Source: Gallionella sp. (GTDB lineage: Bacteria; Pseudomonadota; Gammaproteobacteria; Burkholderiales; Gallionellaceae). From it: DNA of 45,572 nt. The translations under genes and the position numbers were made by a program. The DNA lies in contig JANLID010000046.1 in assembly GCA_024654105.1 (NCBI GenBank), forward strand, positions 1 through 45,572. The letters are read 5' to 3'. Below are positions 29,972-36,651 of this stretch, piece after piece. Under the pieces are notes generated by a model that saw nothing but the letters and a program-made list of their open reading frames with translations, was not told the origin of the DNA and did no database searches. Within the stretch, counting starts at the first letter, position 1; each line of letters starts with the position of its first letter.

Positions 29972-30117
29972 CACGCGGCCTCCAATGGCCCAGCAGCATC
30001 CGAAGGCCGGGAGACGGGGGAGGAACCCGCCCCGGACAAGCCGGGAGCCCGCGGCGCTGCTGTGCTCGGTACAAGCTCGAAATTCCAGAGCTTCGTGTTG
30101 GGGTACATAGGTCTCAT
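29971..30117 (-). CDS. 48-residue Pro/Ser-rich protein
   Basis: Exactly fills the gap between neighbours: ATGA overlap at its start, TGATG at its end. MRPMYPNTKLWNFELVP then a low-complexity Ala/Pro/Ser tail. Probably translated; function unknown. Confidence 0.5.
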   Translation of the reverse strand: MRPMYPNTKLWNFELVPSTAAPRAPGLSGAGSSPVSRPSDAAGPLEAA

Positions 30118-30392
30118 AGGTCGTTTGCCTCAGCCATGGCGGCGGCGAAGCAGAGGGCGAGGATTCGGCAATCGCGGGCGTCATTCCCCCATTCTTCGCC
30201 CCATCCTTTCCCAGAATCTACCGATAATCGTGGCTTGAATAGGTCGGAATATTGTTGCGCAGTCGGACCAAGCCCTTTGCCATGGAAGTTGCACAATGTC
30301 CTGATAAGGATGCACGAAAACAGTTCTCCATCATCGTCACGTTCCATTTCTCGCGCCGCCCTGCGATAAATCACTGCATCTTTCTTGCTCAT
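30114..30392 (-). CDS. Hypothetical protein, 92 residues
   Basis: ATG 30392 overlaps the preceding stop (ATGA). N-terminal helix (SKKDAVIYRRAAREMERDD), several aromatic and Cys residues, then a hydrophobic helix (RILALCFAAAMAEAN). Short phage accessory protein, unrecognised. Confidence 0.6.
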   Translation of the reverse strand: MSKKDAVIYRRAAREMERDDDGELFSCILIRTLCNFHGKGLGPTAQQYSDLFKPRLSVDSGKGWGEEWGNDARDCRILALCFAAAMAEANDL

Positions 30393-30484
30393 CCCCGCCC
30401 CCTCGGCAATCCGATAAACACGGCAGCAGCGCCGACGATGAATCCTATGAACCATCCGAGAACGAATGCGACAGTGAGGGTCAT
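30389..30484 (-). CDS. 31-residue single-pass membrane peptide
   Basis: ATG 30484 with GGAGG upstream, ATGA overlaps on both sides. Almost wholly hydrophobic (LTVAFVLGWFIGFIVGAAAVF) with a basic tail (PRGRG), i.e. one membrane helix with C-in orientation. Confidence 0.6.
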   Translation of the reverse strand: MTLTVAFVLGWFIGFIVGAAAVFIGLPRGRG

Positions 30485-30630
30485 GGCTTCCTCCAATTGA
30501 CCGCTGCGACAATTACGATAATCCACGCATAAAAGCGCCAGTCGGTTATGCCGTTGGTCCCCGCCGTTAGAGCCGCGCCAAGAAGGACGGCGTATAGGTA
30601 CTGCCGCACAAACGACATGACGGCGCTCAT
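30481..30630 (-). CDS. 49-residue membrane protein
   Basis: GGAGG before ATG 30630; ATGA overlap with the next. Two hydrophobic segments (YLYAVLLGAALTAG and FYAWIIVIVAAVNW). Next to another mini membrane protein; the two may act together, but no function is known. Confidence 0.6.
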   Translation of the reverse strand: MSAVMSFVRQYLYAVLLGAALTAGTNGITDWRFYAWIIVIVAAVNWRKP

Positions 30631-30857
30631 TTTTCCTCCGCGTTGGCGAGGGCTGCGCGGATCTTGGCTACCGCAGAATCTGGACCGATGACGATAGACA
30701 TATCTGCCAAGTCCGCCCGCATTCCTGGGTGCGCATAGTCAATGGCCGCATTAAGCGCCTCCACCAGCTCCGCATTCACGGCCCGTAGTCGCGTGTTCTC
30801 GTCCGCCAGATCGCAAACCTGCGCGATATAATCCGCCTCTGTGCGATGCCCGCTCAT
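30627..30857 (-). CDS. Hypothetical coiled-coil protein, 76 residues
   Basis: Typical small early protein: ADENTRLRAVNAELVEALNA heptads followed by AKIRAALANAEEK. Overlaps the following gene (ATGA). Confidence 0.6.
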   Translation of the reverse strand: MSGHRTEADYIAQVCDLADENTRLRAVNAELVEALNAAIDYAHPGMRADLADMSIVIGPDSAVAKIRAALANAEEK

Positions 30858-30985
30858 TTCTGTTCAGCCTTTGCGAGTACTGCTGTTATGGCCGACTTGG
30901 ACGGCACCATTCCCTCTGCCGCGCATTCCTCCAGCAACGCGAGCAAGACCGACGGCCCGCAGCCGCGCGCACTCCTGAATTGCAT
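30854..30985 (-). CDS. 43-residue protein (start uncertain)
   Basis: The frame ends in an ATGA overlap with the gene at 30857 and reads plausibly (GPSVLLALLEECAAEG, SAITAVLAKAEQK). It is in the same frame as the gene at 31043-31405 and is separated from it only by that gene's TGA plus 19 sense codons without a start. It may start at ATG 30985 or be reached by readthrough. A competing ORF (31046-30864, Arg-rich) looks like a shadow. Confidence 0.4.
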   Translation of the reverse strand: MQFRSARGCGPSVLLALLEECAAEGMVPSKSAITAVLAKAEQK

Positions 30986-31042
30986 GTTGACCGATTGCAG
31001 GACTGATGCGCCTGTCGAAGTGGCGGCGTTCTTGTCTGGCGC

Positions 31043-31405
31043 TCATGACGGCACCTTGGCGAATATCTGTGGAAGCGCGGATTCGGGAACCATCGTTTCT
31101 GGCGGAACGTGACCGAGCATCCAAGAGCGCTGTGTGCAGATGTTGATTGCCTGCTCAAGCGTGTACCTTCCAGCAGAGGCAATGTCGGACGGATAGCCGC
31201 AGCAGCCCGGTCCCCACCATGCGTTATGCTCGTTCGACCAAATGAGCCAGCCGGCGGAGCGCTCGCGCAGCTTGGCTATCTCTGCGTCCTTATAGTCAAG
31301 GCAATCCGCAACAGCTTCAAGCCACGAATCGCCTTTGGCGCGTAGTTGTGCGGCAACGCTCGGAGATTGCGCCATCAGTTCCATCGGCGTGTTTATGTCG
31401 GTCAT
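31043..31405 (-). CDS. Conserved small phage protein (GWLIWSNEHNAWWGP type)
   Basis: 120 residues. N-terminal helix, heptads (AEIAKLRERSAG), then the characteristic WLIWSNEHNAWWGPGCCGY...AGRYTLEQAINIC block seen in many phage accessory proteins, ending with PPETMVPESA. Function unknown, fold probably small alpha/beta. Confidence 0.7.
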   Translation of the reverse strand: MTDINTPMELMAQSPSVAAQLRAKGDSWLEAVADCLDYKDAEIAKLRERSAGWLIWSNEHNAWWGPGCCGYPSDIASAGRYTLEQAINICTQRSWMLGHVPPETMVPESALPQIFAKVPS

Positions 31406-31722
31406 TGCATTCCCCCAAATCCGAGTCCGTGTTTCTTTTTAAACGCCTCGACGAATGCGCGCAGTTCTGCGTCAATCATGGTCATGCGCTCGATATCTTT
31501 GTCAGTCGGCTCGACGCCAGGATCGAGGATGCTCATGATGCTGGCGAATAGATGCTGCGCGCCTGCAAAGAATGCCGTGCGCATTTCGTCCAACTGAACC
31601 TGCGGCGCTTCCGGCGGCACGACAGCTATACGCAATCCTATCCAACCGGCCTCGATCAGCTTGCCTTGGTCGGTTAAATCGCGCGACAGCTTTTCGAGCA
31701 TTTCTTTCGTGATAGTGCTCAT
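31402..31722 (-). CDS. Hypothetical protein, 106 residues
   Basis: ATG 31722 overlaps the preceding stop. Helical, with MSTITKEMLEKLSRDLTD at the start and a central segment of hydrophobic helices (FFAGAQHLFASIMSIL). No family recognised. Confidence 0.55.
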   Translation of the reverse strand: MSTITKEMLEKLSRDLTDQGKLIEAGWIGLRIAVVPPEAPQVQLDEMRTAFFAGAQHLFASIMSILDPGVEPTDKDIERMTMIDAELRAFVEAFKKKHGLGFGGMQ

Positions 31723-31859
31723 GAAAATATCCATCCCAAAAACTTGACGACGCCAAATCCGGCGAGCGCAACGACCCAGATCACGAAACACCAGCCGGCG
31801 ATAGCCTCACTCTGCCGCTTGCTGCGACTGCTGTAGTAGGATTGCTCGTCTTGGGTCAT
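31719..31859 (-). CDS. 46-residue membrane protein
   Basis: ATGA overlaps at both ends. Polar, Ser/Tyr-rich N-terminus followed by a membrane helix (AGWCFVIWVVALAGFGVV). Another of the mini membrane proteins of this operon. Confidence 0.6.
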   Translation of the reverse strand: MTQDEQSYYSSRSKRQSEAIAGWCFVIWVVALAGFGVVKFLGWIFS

Positions 31860-32128
31860 GCTGGCACCCGTTTAGTTTCAATGAACAGCAGTCCGGTTTT
31901 GTCTCTGATAGCCAGCCCGTGATGTATTGCCTGCGCGGTTTCGCCAGTGGGCAGGATTTCCTTTGCGTCGGTCATCGCTTGAATCAGACCGGCTCGGTCC
32001 CAATCTGCGCCGAGAATAATGCCTACGCCCGGACTGCGGAACGTATGCACTTTCTCGCCATCGGACAGCATTAAAAGCGCATCTTCTAGGCTTACCGTTT
32101 CGTTGTTTTCGCTCATGACGGCATTCAT
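31856..32128 (-). CDS. Hypothetical protein, 90 residues
   Basis: ATG 32128 overlaps the stop of the first gene (ATGA). Sequence SLEDALLMLSDGEKVHTFRS ... GADWDRAGLIQAM resembles short phage proteins of unknown function; soluble alpha/beta. Confidence 0.6.
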   Translation of the reverse strand: MNAVMSENNETVSLEDALLMLSDGEKVHTFRSPGVGIILGADWDRAGLIQAMTDAKEILPTGETAQAIHHGLAIRDKTGLLFIETKRVPA

Positions 32129-32340
32129 TGCGCGCTGGCCTGGGTGTCCTGCGCAGCCGCAACAACAGCGCGACATGACAACGCATTGCCGGCCAACGTG
32201 CAGCGTTCCATCGTGCCGGTGCGCGTGTCCATGCGCACGATGGTCTGGCCGTCTTTGGTGAGCGTGTAAGTGCCGACATAGGGCTGCTGCATCGACCAGA
32301 CTCCAGCGGCTACTGAGATTGCCAAGAGTGCTTCGATCAT
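32125..32340 (-). CDS. First gene of leftward operon: small exported protein
   Basis: 71 residues. N-terminal signal or anchor (MIEALLAISVAAGVW), then a beta-rich region (GTYTLTKDGQTIVRMDTRTG) with two Cys. GGGGGA upstream. It is the gene closest to the leftward promoter at 32382, where lambda would carry a repressor gene; no repressor is present here. Confidence 0.6.
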   Translation of the reverse strand: MIEALLAISVAAGVWSMQQPYVGTYTLTKDGQTIVRMDTRTGTMERCTLAGNALSCRAVVAAAQDTQASAQ

Positions 32341-32381
32341 TTTGTGGTCCCCCGTTCCCGCCTGGTTGGTGGCATGGAAGA

Positions 32382-32410
32382 ACTGTAAGCGCGCTTAAAG
32401 CATTTGTCAA
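32382..32410 (-). promoter_or_regulatory. Leftward early promoter
   Basis: Minus strand TTGACA (32410-32405), 17-bp spacer, TACAGT (32387-32382). The palindrome at 32386 overlaps the -10 box. Confidence 0.75.
32386..32397. promoter_or_regulatory. Operator 1, perfect 12-bp palindrome
   Basis: TAAGCGCGCTTA reads the same on both strands and covers the leftward -10 to spacer. A related half-degenerate copy lies at 32422. Likely binding site of the Cro-like protein encoded at 32468. Confidence 0.7.
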
Positions 32411-32421
32411 GAGCTTTCTTG

Positions 32422-32433
32422 TAAGCGCACTTG
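32422..32433. promoter_or_regulatory. Operator 2, imperfect copy
   Basis: TAAGCGCACTTG, 10 of 12 bases as in operator 1, overlapping the rightward -35 box. Centres of the two sites are 36 bp apart, a spacing that suits cooperative binding on one DNA face or a loop. Confidence 0.6.
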
Positions 32434-32460
32434 ACAAGGCGATTCGAACGTGCCTAGAAT
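32431..32460 (+). promoter_or_regulatory. Rightward early promoter, predicted leaderless start
   Basis: TTGACA (32431-32436), 18-bp spacer, TAGAAT (32455-32460). The Cro-like ATG is at 32468, so transcription should start at or one base before the AUG with no room for a ribosome site. Confidence 0.75.
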
Positions 32461-32467
32461 TCGCCTT

Positions 32468-32659
32468 ATGGATGCAAACCAGATCATTGACGGCATAGGC
32501 GGGACAGTGGCAACCGCAGAGCTATGCCGAGTGTCACCGCAGGCCGTTTCCCAATGGCGCGAGGATGGAATACCAGAGGCGCGGCTGATGTTTTTGCAAC
32601 TGGCGCGGCCTGAGATATTTGCCAAGCGCAACGGCAAGAAAACGCAGGTGGCGGCATGA
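32468..32659 (+). CDS. Cro/YdaS-like helix-turn-helix repressor
   Basis: 63 residues from ATG 32468. IIDGIGGTVATAELCRVSPQ followed by AVSQWREDGIPEARL is the Cro/YdaS pattern (helix 2 GTVATAELC, recognition helix SPQAVSQWR). It is the first gene of the rightward transcript and sits next to two operator-like palindromes, exactly the layout of lambda cro. It should switch off both divergent early promoters. Confidence 0.85.
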   Translation: MDANQIIDGIGGTVATAELCRVSPQAVSQWREDGIPEARLMFLQLARPEIFAKRNGKKTQVAA

Positions 32660-32736
32660 CCGCTGTCTCCGACGAAGTGCGCCGCTGCCGGGAGTTGATA
32701 CGCGGCGTGTCGATGGATTTGGGGGATGCGCCTTGA
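32656..32736 (+). CDS. 26-residue peptide (tentative)
   Basis: ATGA overlap with the cro-like stop and TTGA overlap with the methyltransferase start. Peptide MTAVSDEVRRCRELIRGVSM... Probably mediates coupling; own function unknown. Confidence 0.35.
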   Translation: MTAVSDEVRRCRELIRGVSMDLGDAP

Positions 32737-33398
32737 ATCCGGTCATCATCGGCAACGCTGAGCTTTGGCTTGGCGACTGTCTCGAAATCCTTCCGACTTT
32801 GCCAAAGGTGGACGCGGTGATCGCCGACCCACCGTACGGCATTGGCTACTCCCCGAGCGGCGGCGGTAAAGGCGCATTCGGGAAACCAGTCTACAAACGC
32901 TTTACGGGGGTCGACGTCGTGCGTGGTGACGACAAGCCATTCGACCCTGAGCCGTTCATCCTGATCGCGCCCAAGGTCATCCTGTGGGGCGCCAACCACT
33001 ACGCACCGCGCTTGCCCGCGTCTGCCTGCTGGCTTATCTGGGATAAGAGGGAAGCCGAAAGCACGCTCAAGTTTGCGGACTGCGAGATGGCATGGACGAA
33101 TCTGCCGGGCCAGGCGCGCATATTTCGGCACCTGTGGAATGGCGTAGCGAAGGCCAGCGAATCCGGAGAGCCCCGCGTCCACCCCACGCAAAAGCCGATC
33201 GCGCTGATGACGTGGTGCTTGAAGCAAGCGGGCAATCCGGCGTCCGTCCTTGACCCGTTCATGGGAAGCGGAACGCTGGGCATCGCAGCAGCGCAGGCCG
33301 GATGCGCCTACACCGGCATAGAAATTGACGCGCACCACTTTGAAACAGCCTGCGAGCGCATCGAGAACGCACAGCGGCAACAACGGATGTTCGCATGA
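32733..33398 (+). CDS. DNA N6-adenine/N4-cytosine methyltransferase
   Basis: 221 residues from TTG 32733. Motif IV DPPYGIGY at about residue 32, a target region with WGANHYAPRLPASACWLIWDKR, HPTQKPIALMTWCL, and motif I DPFMGSGTLGIAAAQAG at about 174 (beta-class order: IV before I). It methylates phage DNA, most simply to resist host restriction. The gene ends in an ATGA overlap with the PAPS-reductase-like gene, so both are made together. Confidence 0.9.
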   Translation: MNPVIIGNAELWLGDCLEILPTLPKVDAVIADPPYGIGYSPSGGGKGAFGKPVYKRFTGVDVVRGDDKPFDPEPFILIAPKVILWGANHYAPRLPASACWLIWDKREAESTLKFADCEMAWTNLPGQARIFRHLWNGVAKASESGEPRVHPTQKPIALMTWCLKQAGNPASVLDPFMGSGTLGIAAAQAGCAYTGIEIDAHHFETACERIENAQRQQRMFA

Positions 33399-34189
33399 CA
33401 CCCTTTGCCGAACGCGAGGCCGCCCCTGTAGCCGCTCAACGCATCCGGTCTGAGCGTAACCACGCCCAAATGATTGTTGCATCCTTCGGTGGCGGCGTGA
33501 ACTCGACAGCCATGCTGATCGGGATGCACGAACGCGGTGAGCGCGTGGACCTGATCCTGTTCGCCGATACCGGGGGCGAGAAGCCGCACACCTACGCGCA
33601 CGTTCTGGATATGTCGGAATGGTTGGTTAATCACGGAATGCCCGCGATTGTCACGGTTAGCCAGCAAGCGGAAACCCTGGAATCAGATTGCCTCAAGCGT
33701 AAGGCACTCCCAGGTATTGCTTACGGGTTCAAATCATGTTCAGACCATTTCAAGTTGCGCCCGCAGCAGAAGTATCTGAAGGCACATGGGATCGTGCCGA
33801 CCGTCAAACTGATCGGATTTGACGCCAGCGAGCCGCAACGCGCAAAGCCAGTCGAAGGAAATCGTTACCCGCTGATCGAATGGGATTGGGGGCGCGAGGA
33901 ATGCGCCGAGGCGATTGACCGCGCTGGAATCACGCAACCTGGTAAATCGTCCTGTTTTTTCTGCCCGTCTTCCACGAAGCCAGAAATTATGCTCCTGCGT
34001 CGCCAGTACCCGGACCTCGCGGACAGGGCGGTGGCGATGGAGAAGAACGCCGAACTGACCGTTGTCAAGGGACTGGGGCGCCGCTTCGCATGGGGCGATC
34101 TGTACGCGGCTGACGACGCGCAAGCCAACCTGTTTCCTGAGAGCCACATTGAGATCGACTGCTGCTGCTATGACGGAGAACCCGCATGA
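33395..34189 (+). CDS. PAPS-reductase-like PP-loop protein
   Basis: 264 residues. Near residue 30 the PP-loop (SFGGGVNSTAM, SGGxxS type) binds ATP/PAPS-like nucleotides; FADTGGEKPHTY follows, then KSCSDHFKLRP and a CFFCP pair near residue 187, plus CCCYDGE at the end. These cysteines could bind an iron-sulfur cluster as in DndC-like and tRNA-thiolation enzymes. Phage homologues lie beside DNA methyltransferases as here; a role in sulfur-based nucleic acid modification is possible but unproven. Confidence 0.85.
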   Translation: MTPFAEREAAPVAAQRIRSERNHAQMIVASFGGGVNSTAMLIGMHERGERVDLILFADTGGEKPHTYAHVLDMSEWLVNHGMPAIVTVSQQAETLESDCLKRKALPGIAYGFKSCSDHFKLRPQQKYLKAHGIVPTVKLIGFDASEPQRAKPVEGNRYPLIEWDWGREECAEAIDRAGITQPGKSSCFFCPSSTKPEIMLLRRQYPDLADRAVAMEKNAELTVVKGLGRRFAWGDLYAADDAQANLFPESHIEIDCCCYDGEPA

Positions 34190-34359
34190 ACCAACTCTCT
34201 GCCCGGTTAGTGTACAACCACGCGCGCCGCCTGTTCGCCGCTCCCAGGGCCGTCTGCGCGCTTTGTGGCCGCATCTACGACCGTAAGCCCGGATACCGCG
34301 ATCACTGCTCTAGGGCGTGCGCGAGGCTGAGTAAGCAGCGTAAGGCGAGGGCGGGGTGA
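34186..34359 (+). CDS. 57-residue zinc-finger-like protein
   Basis: ATGA overlap at the start, GTGA at the end. Contains CALCGRIYDRKPGYRDHCSRAC, a Cys-x-x-Cys...Cys-x-x-x-Cys zinc knuckle in a highly basic context (KQRKARAG). Probably DNA or RNA binding. Confidence 0.6.
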   Translation: MNQLSARLVYNHARRLFAAPRAVCALCGRIYDRKPGYRDHCSRACARLSKQRKARAG

Positions 34360-35081
34360 ACTTCTACAAGCACCACCTGGGCGACTACGACGGGGCTACA
34401 GCGCACCTTACTTGGACTGAAGACATGGCCTATACGCGCCTCCTAAGGGCCTATTACAGACGAGAACAGGGGTTTACGGACACCGTGGAAGCATGCCGTC
34501 TCGTTCGCGCTCAATCCAAGGCTGAAAAGCAAGCTGTGACCGTAATTCTGGCGGAATTTTTCCGTCAAGATACGGACGGTTGGCATAACAAACGCGCCGA
34601 CGAAGAGATCGCGGCGTACCAAGCACAAGCGGCAACGAATCGTCGCATTGCACGTCAACGAATCGTCAACGAATCGTCAACGAATCGTCCACCAGCAACA
34701 AGCGAAAAGCGTGAACCTAACCATAAGCCAGAACCATTAACCAAGAACCAAGAACCAAGTAAACCCGCCGCGGCTGACGCCGCGCGACCAGCAGACCCGG
34801 TGAAAGAGGAAATCTGGAAAACAGGGAAAACCCTGCTTTCAGTGAATGGCGATACAGAGCCAGCGGCTAGGTTCCTCGGGAAACTATGCAAGGAATACGG
34901 CCAGATTCTTGTCTTGCAAGCGGTTCGAGATTGCAACGTTGCTGTGCCGGTTGAACCAAAGTCATGGCTCGTCGCGCGCTGCCAGGAACGCAGGGCGATT
35001 GCCGGTAACAGGTCCGCCGCGATTGAAACGCGAAATCACGCCGCCGTCGAACAAGCTTTGAAAGAAGCGGAACATGGTTGA
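34356..35081 (+). CDS. DUF1376/YdaU-like replication protein
   Basis: 241 residues from a GTG. The start (MNFYKHHLGDYDGATAHLTW...AYTRLLRAYYRREQG) is the DUF1376 signature. The centre is basic and poorly ordered (RRIARQRIVNESSTNRPP, then KPEPLTKNQEPSKP); the C-terminal half is a compact helical domain (EIWKTGKTLLSVNG..., KSWLVARC). This family replaces lambda O in many phages. The 11-bp repeats and A-rich tract inside the gene look like an origin. Confidence 0.8.
   Translation: MNFYKHHLGDYDGATAHLTWTEDMAYTRLLRAYYRREQGFTDTVEACRLVRAQSKAEKQAVTVILAEFFRQDTDGWHNKRADEEIAAYQAQAATNRRIARQRIVNESSTNRPPATSEKREPNHKPEPLTKNQEPSKPAAADAARPADPVKEEIWKTGKTLLSVNGDTEPAARFLGKLCKEYGQILVLQAVRDCNVAVPVEPKSWLVARCQERRAIAGNRSAAIETRNHAAVEQALKEAEHG
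34654..34690 (+). repeat. Iteron-like 11-bp direct repeats, candidate origin
   Basis: GTCAACGAATC occurs three times head-to-tail (34654-34686), with a related copy at 34632-34644 (GCAACGAATCGTC). An A-rich tract on one strand follows (34700-34765). Iterons plus an adjacent AT/A-rich tract inside the initiator gene is the layout of lambda ori in gene O. Confidence 0.55.
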
Positions 35082-35703
35082 GTCAGATCGCAAGGCGTTG
35101 TTTGATTTGCTGGCGAACGTGTACGCCTTTTACCGCGTCGATTGCACAGCATTTGCCCTGGGCGTGTGGTGGGAAGCGATGCGGCCATTCGATCTCGCCT
35201 CAGTTAAAGACGCGCTGAACAGACACGCGGTAAATCCTGATAACGGGCAGTTCTGCCCTAAACCTGCGGATGTTGCGAAGCTGATCGGCGGCGGCACTGC
35301 GGACGCAGCTCTGGTTGCTTGGTCAAAAACCGAACGCGCTTTGCGTCAAGTCGGAACCTATGAAACCGTGGTGTTTGACGATCCGATTATTCATGCCGTT
35401 CTAAGCGACATGGGCGGATGGATTCAGTTCGGGAAAGTCACCGAGGAAGAACTGCCCTTCACACGAAACAATTTCGTGAGTCGCTATCGTGGATATTGCT
35501 TGCGCGGAAGGATTGATCAGTACCCGGCGAAGCTCATCGGGATCATCGACGGCGAGAACTGCGGACAGTACGCAGAACAAACCCCGAAACTAATCGGCAA
35601 TCCAGAGCGCGCTGCGCAAGTGCTCAGGGGTGGCGGTGAAGGAAGTGGCCTTCGTGTTGCATCTGATTTAGTTGCTCAAGCGTTGTTGGGAAGCGCTGCA
35701 TGA
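35074..35703 (+). CDS. DUF6475-like replication-associated protein
   Basis: 209 residues. Start (SDRKALFDLLANVYAFYRVD...FALGVWWEAMRPFDLASVKDAL) resembles the DUF6475-type domain found next to DUF1376 genes, with a central PKPADVAKLI motif. Predicted helical. In this position lambda encodes the helicase loader P; an analogous role is plausible, not shown. Confidence 0.65.
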   Translation: MVESDRKALFDLLANVYAFYRVDCTAFALGVWWEAMRPFDLASVKDALNRHAVNPDNGQFCPKPADVAKLIGGGTADAALVAWSKTERALRQVGTYETVVFDDPIIHAVLSDMGGWIQFGKVTEEELPFTRNNFVSRYRGYCLRGRIDQYPAKLIGIIDGENCGQYAEQTPKLIGNPERAAQVLRGGGEGSGLRVASDLVAQALLGSAA

Positions 35704-35870
35704 AACATCTTTCCTACCTTACGCCGCACCTACCTCAGCCTGCCACGCCGCACGCCAAGGAATGTATGGCGAAAATCAAAGAGATTTTGGCTATACCGCC
35801 AGCATACGAGCAGCCCAAGCCTATGCCTGAGCGCGAGCCCGGCGCTGATTTTGAGGAAGATGATGAGTAA
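35700..35870 (+). CDS. 56-residue Pro-rich protein
   Basis: ATGA overlap at the start, 8-base overlap at the end. N-terminal HLSYLTPHLPQPATPHAKE then a helix and an acidic tail (GADFEEDDE). Not recognised. Confidence 0.55.
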   Translation: MKHLSYLTPHLPQPATPHAKECMAKIKEILAIPPAYEQPKPMPEREPGADFEEDDE

Positions 35871-36033
35871 GACCTGCGGCGCATGCGCTCACTTCACCGA
35901 GCTACCCAAAACCGATCCCTCGCGGGAAATGCAGCCGCCGTGGGGCCGGTGTCAGTATTCAGCAGGAAAAAGTAATGTCAGATCGCCGTATGCGCGGTGC
36001 AAGTTTCAACCGTCAAGGTGGAACGCGAAATGA
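35863..36033 (+). CDS. Small zinc-binding-like protein
   Basis: 56 residues from ATG 35863 with GAGGA upstream. CGACAHFTELPKTDPSRE...GRCQYS...ARCKF: four or five Cys and one His in a pattern seen in short NinF/NinE-like phage proteins. Function unknown. Confidence 0.65.
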   Translation: MSKTCGACAHFTELPKTDPSREMQPPWGRCQYSAGKSNVRSPYARCKFQPSRWNAK

Positions 36034-36224
36034 CCCGACCCAAGTCAGACCTTGATCGCGCAGCCCTTTGGCTTTGGCGTGAGCGAAAGAACGTGGATGC
36101 CGAGTTCTGGCAGATCGACCCGACATGCGAATGCTCATGGTGTCGGGCTAGACGGGCATTTCGCGCGGCGTGTGAGGATCAGGATGCGAGGATGAAAGCG
36201 AGGATGAAAGCGAGGGCGAAATGA
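36030..36224 (+). CDS. Small Cys/Trp-rich protein with repeated KARM end
   Basis: 64 residues. LWLWRERKNVDAEFWQIDPT then CECSWCRARR (zinc-like), ending in a repeat (ARMKARMKARAK) encoded by a 12-bp tandem repeat at about 36187-36222. Unknown function. Confidence 0.6.
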   Translation: MTRPKSDLDRAALWLWRERKNVDAEFWQIDPTCECSWCRARRAFRAACEDQDARMKARMKARAK

Positions 36225-36436
36225 GCAAGTACATAGCGATCTACGAGCAGCTTTTCCCAACCGATCCGATAAGCAAGAGCGATCCGCGCCGTCCGGAAAT
36301 CATCGCGGAAATGAAGGCGATACATCGGGCGAAAACGGACAAAGAGGCGGCTGCTGTGATCGACTGGTGGCCGTGGGATTCGCCTGGGGACTGCATGCGC
36401 TGCGTGAAGCGGGCGCGAAGGATGATGGCAAAATGA
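36221..36436 (+). CDS. Hypothetical protein, 71 residues
   Basis: ATGA overlaps on both sides. Helical start (SKYIAIYEQLFPTDPISKSD) with DCMRCVKRARR near the end. Not recognised. Confidence 0.55.
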   Translation: MSKYIAIYEQLFPTDPISKSDPRRPEIIAEMKAIHRAKTDKEAAAVIDWWPWDSPGDCMRCVKRARRMMAK

Positions 36437-36651
36437 CTTTGCCCAATGGTCACTATCGTACCGCCGCAGGATCCGAAATGTGGATCAGCGGTACGCACGC
36501 AGGAAAAAGCGTAGTTGAATTCGATTGGATTGAGGAAGACAACGCTTGCCTTGACTGCGTGCCAGAGGCTTACGATTCTGATGGCTGGCTGGTATGGCAT
36601 TGCGATTACTGCGGCGGTGGCCGGGCTGAATTGGTAAGGGTCGGGAAATGA
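36433..36651 (+). CDS. Small protein with zinc-like C-terminus
   Basis: 72 residues from ATG 36433. Beta-rich start (LPNGHYRTAAGSEMWISG), then CLDC ... HCDYCGGG: two Cys pairs that could hold zinc. Overlaps the nuclease gene (ATGA). Confidence 0.55.
   Translation: MTLPNGHYRTAAGSEMWISGTHAGKSVVEFDWIEEDNACLDCVPEAYDSDGWLVWHCDYCGGGRAELVRVGK

Noticed and set aside
30864..31046. Leftward Arg/Gly-rich ORF starting in an ATGA overlap
   Set aside because: Composition is shadow-like (RERRHFDRR, RGRGNGAVQ), while the alternative frame reads as normal protein and joins the next gene.
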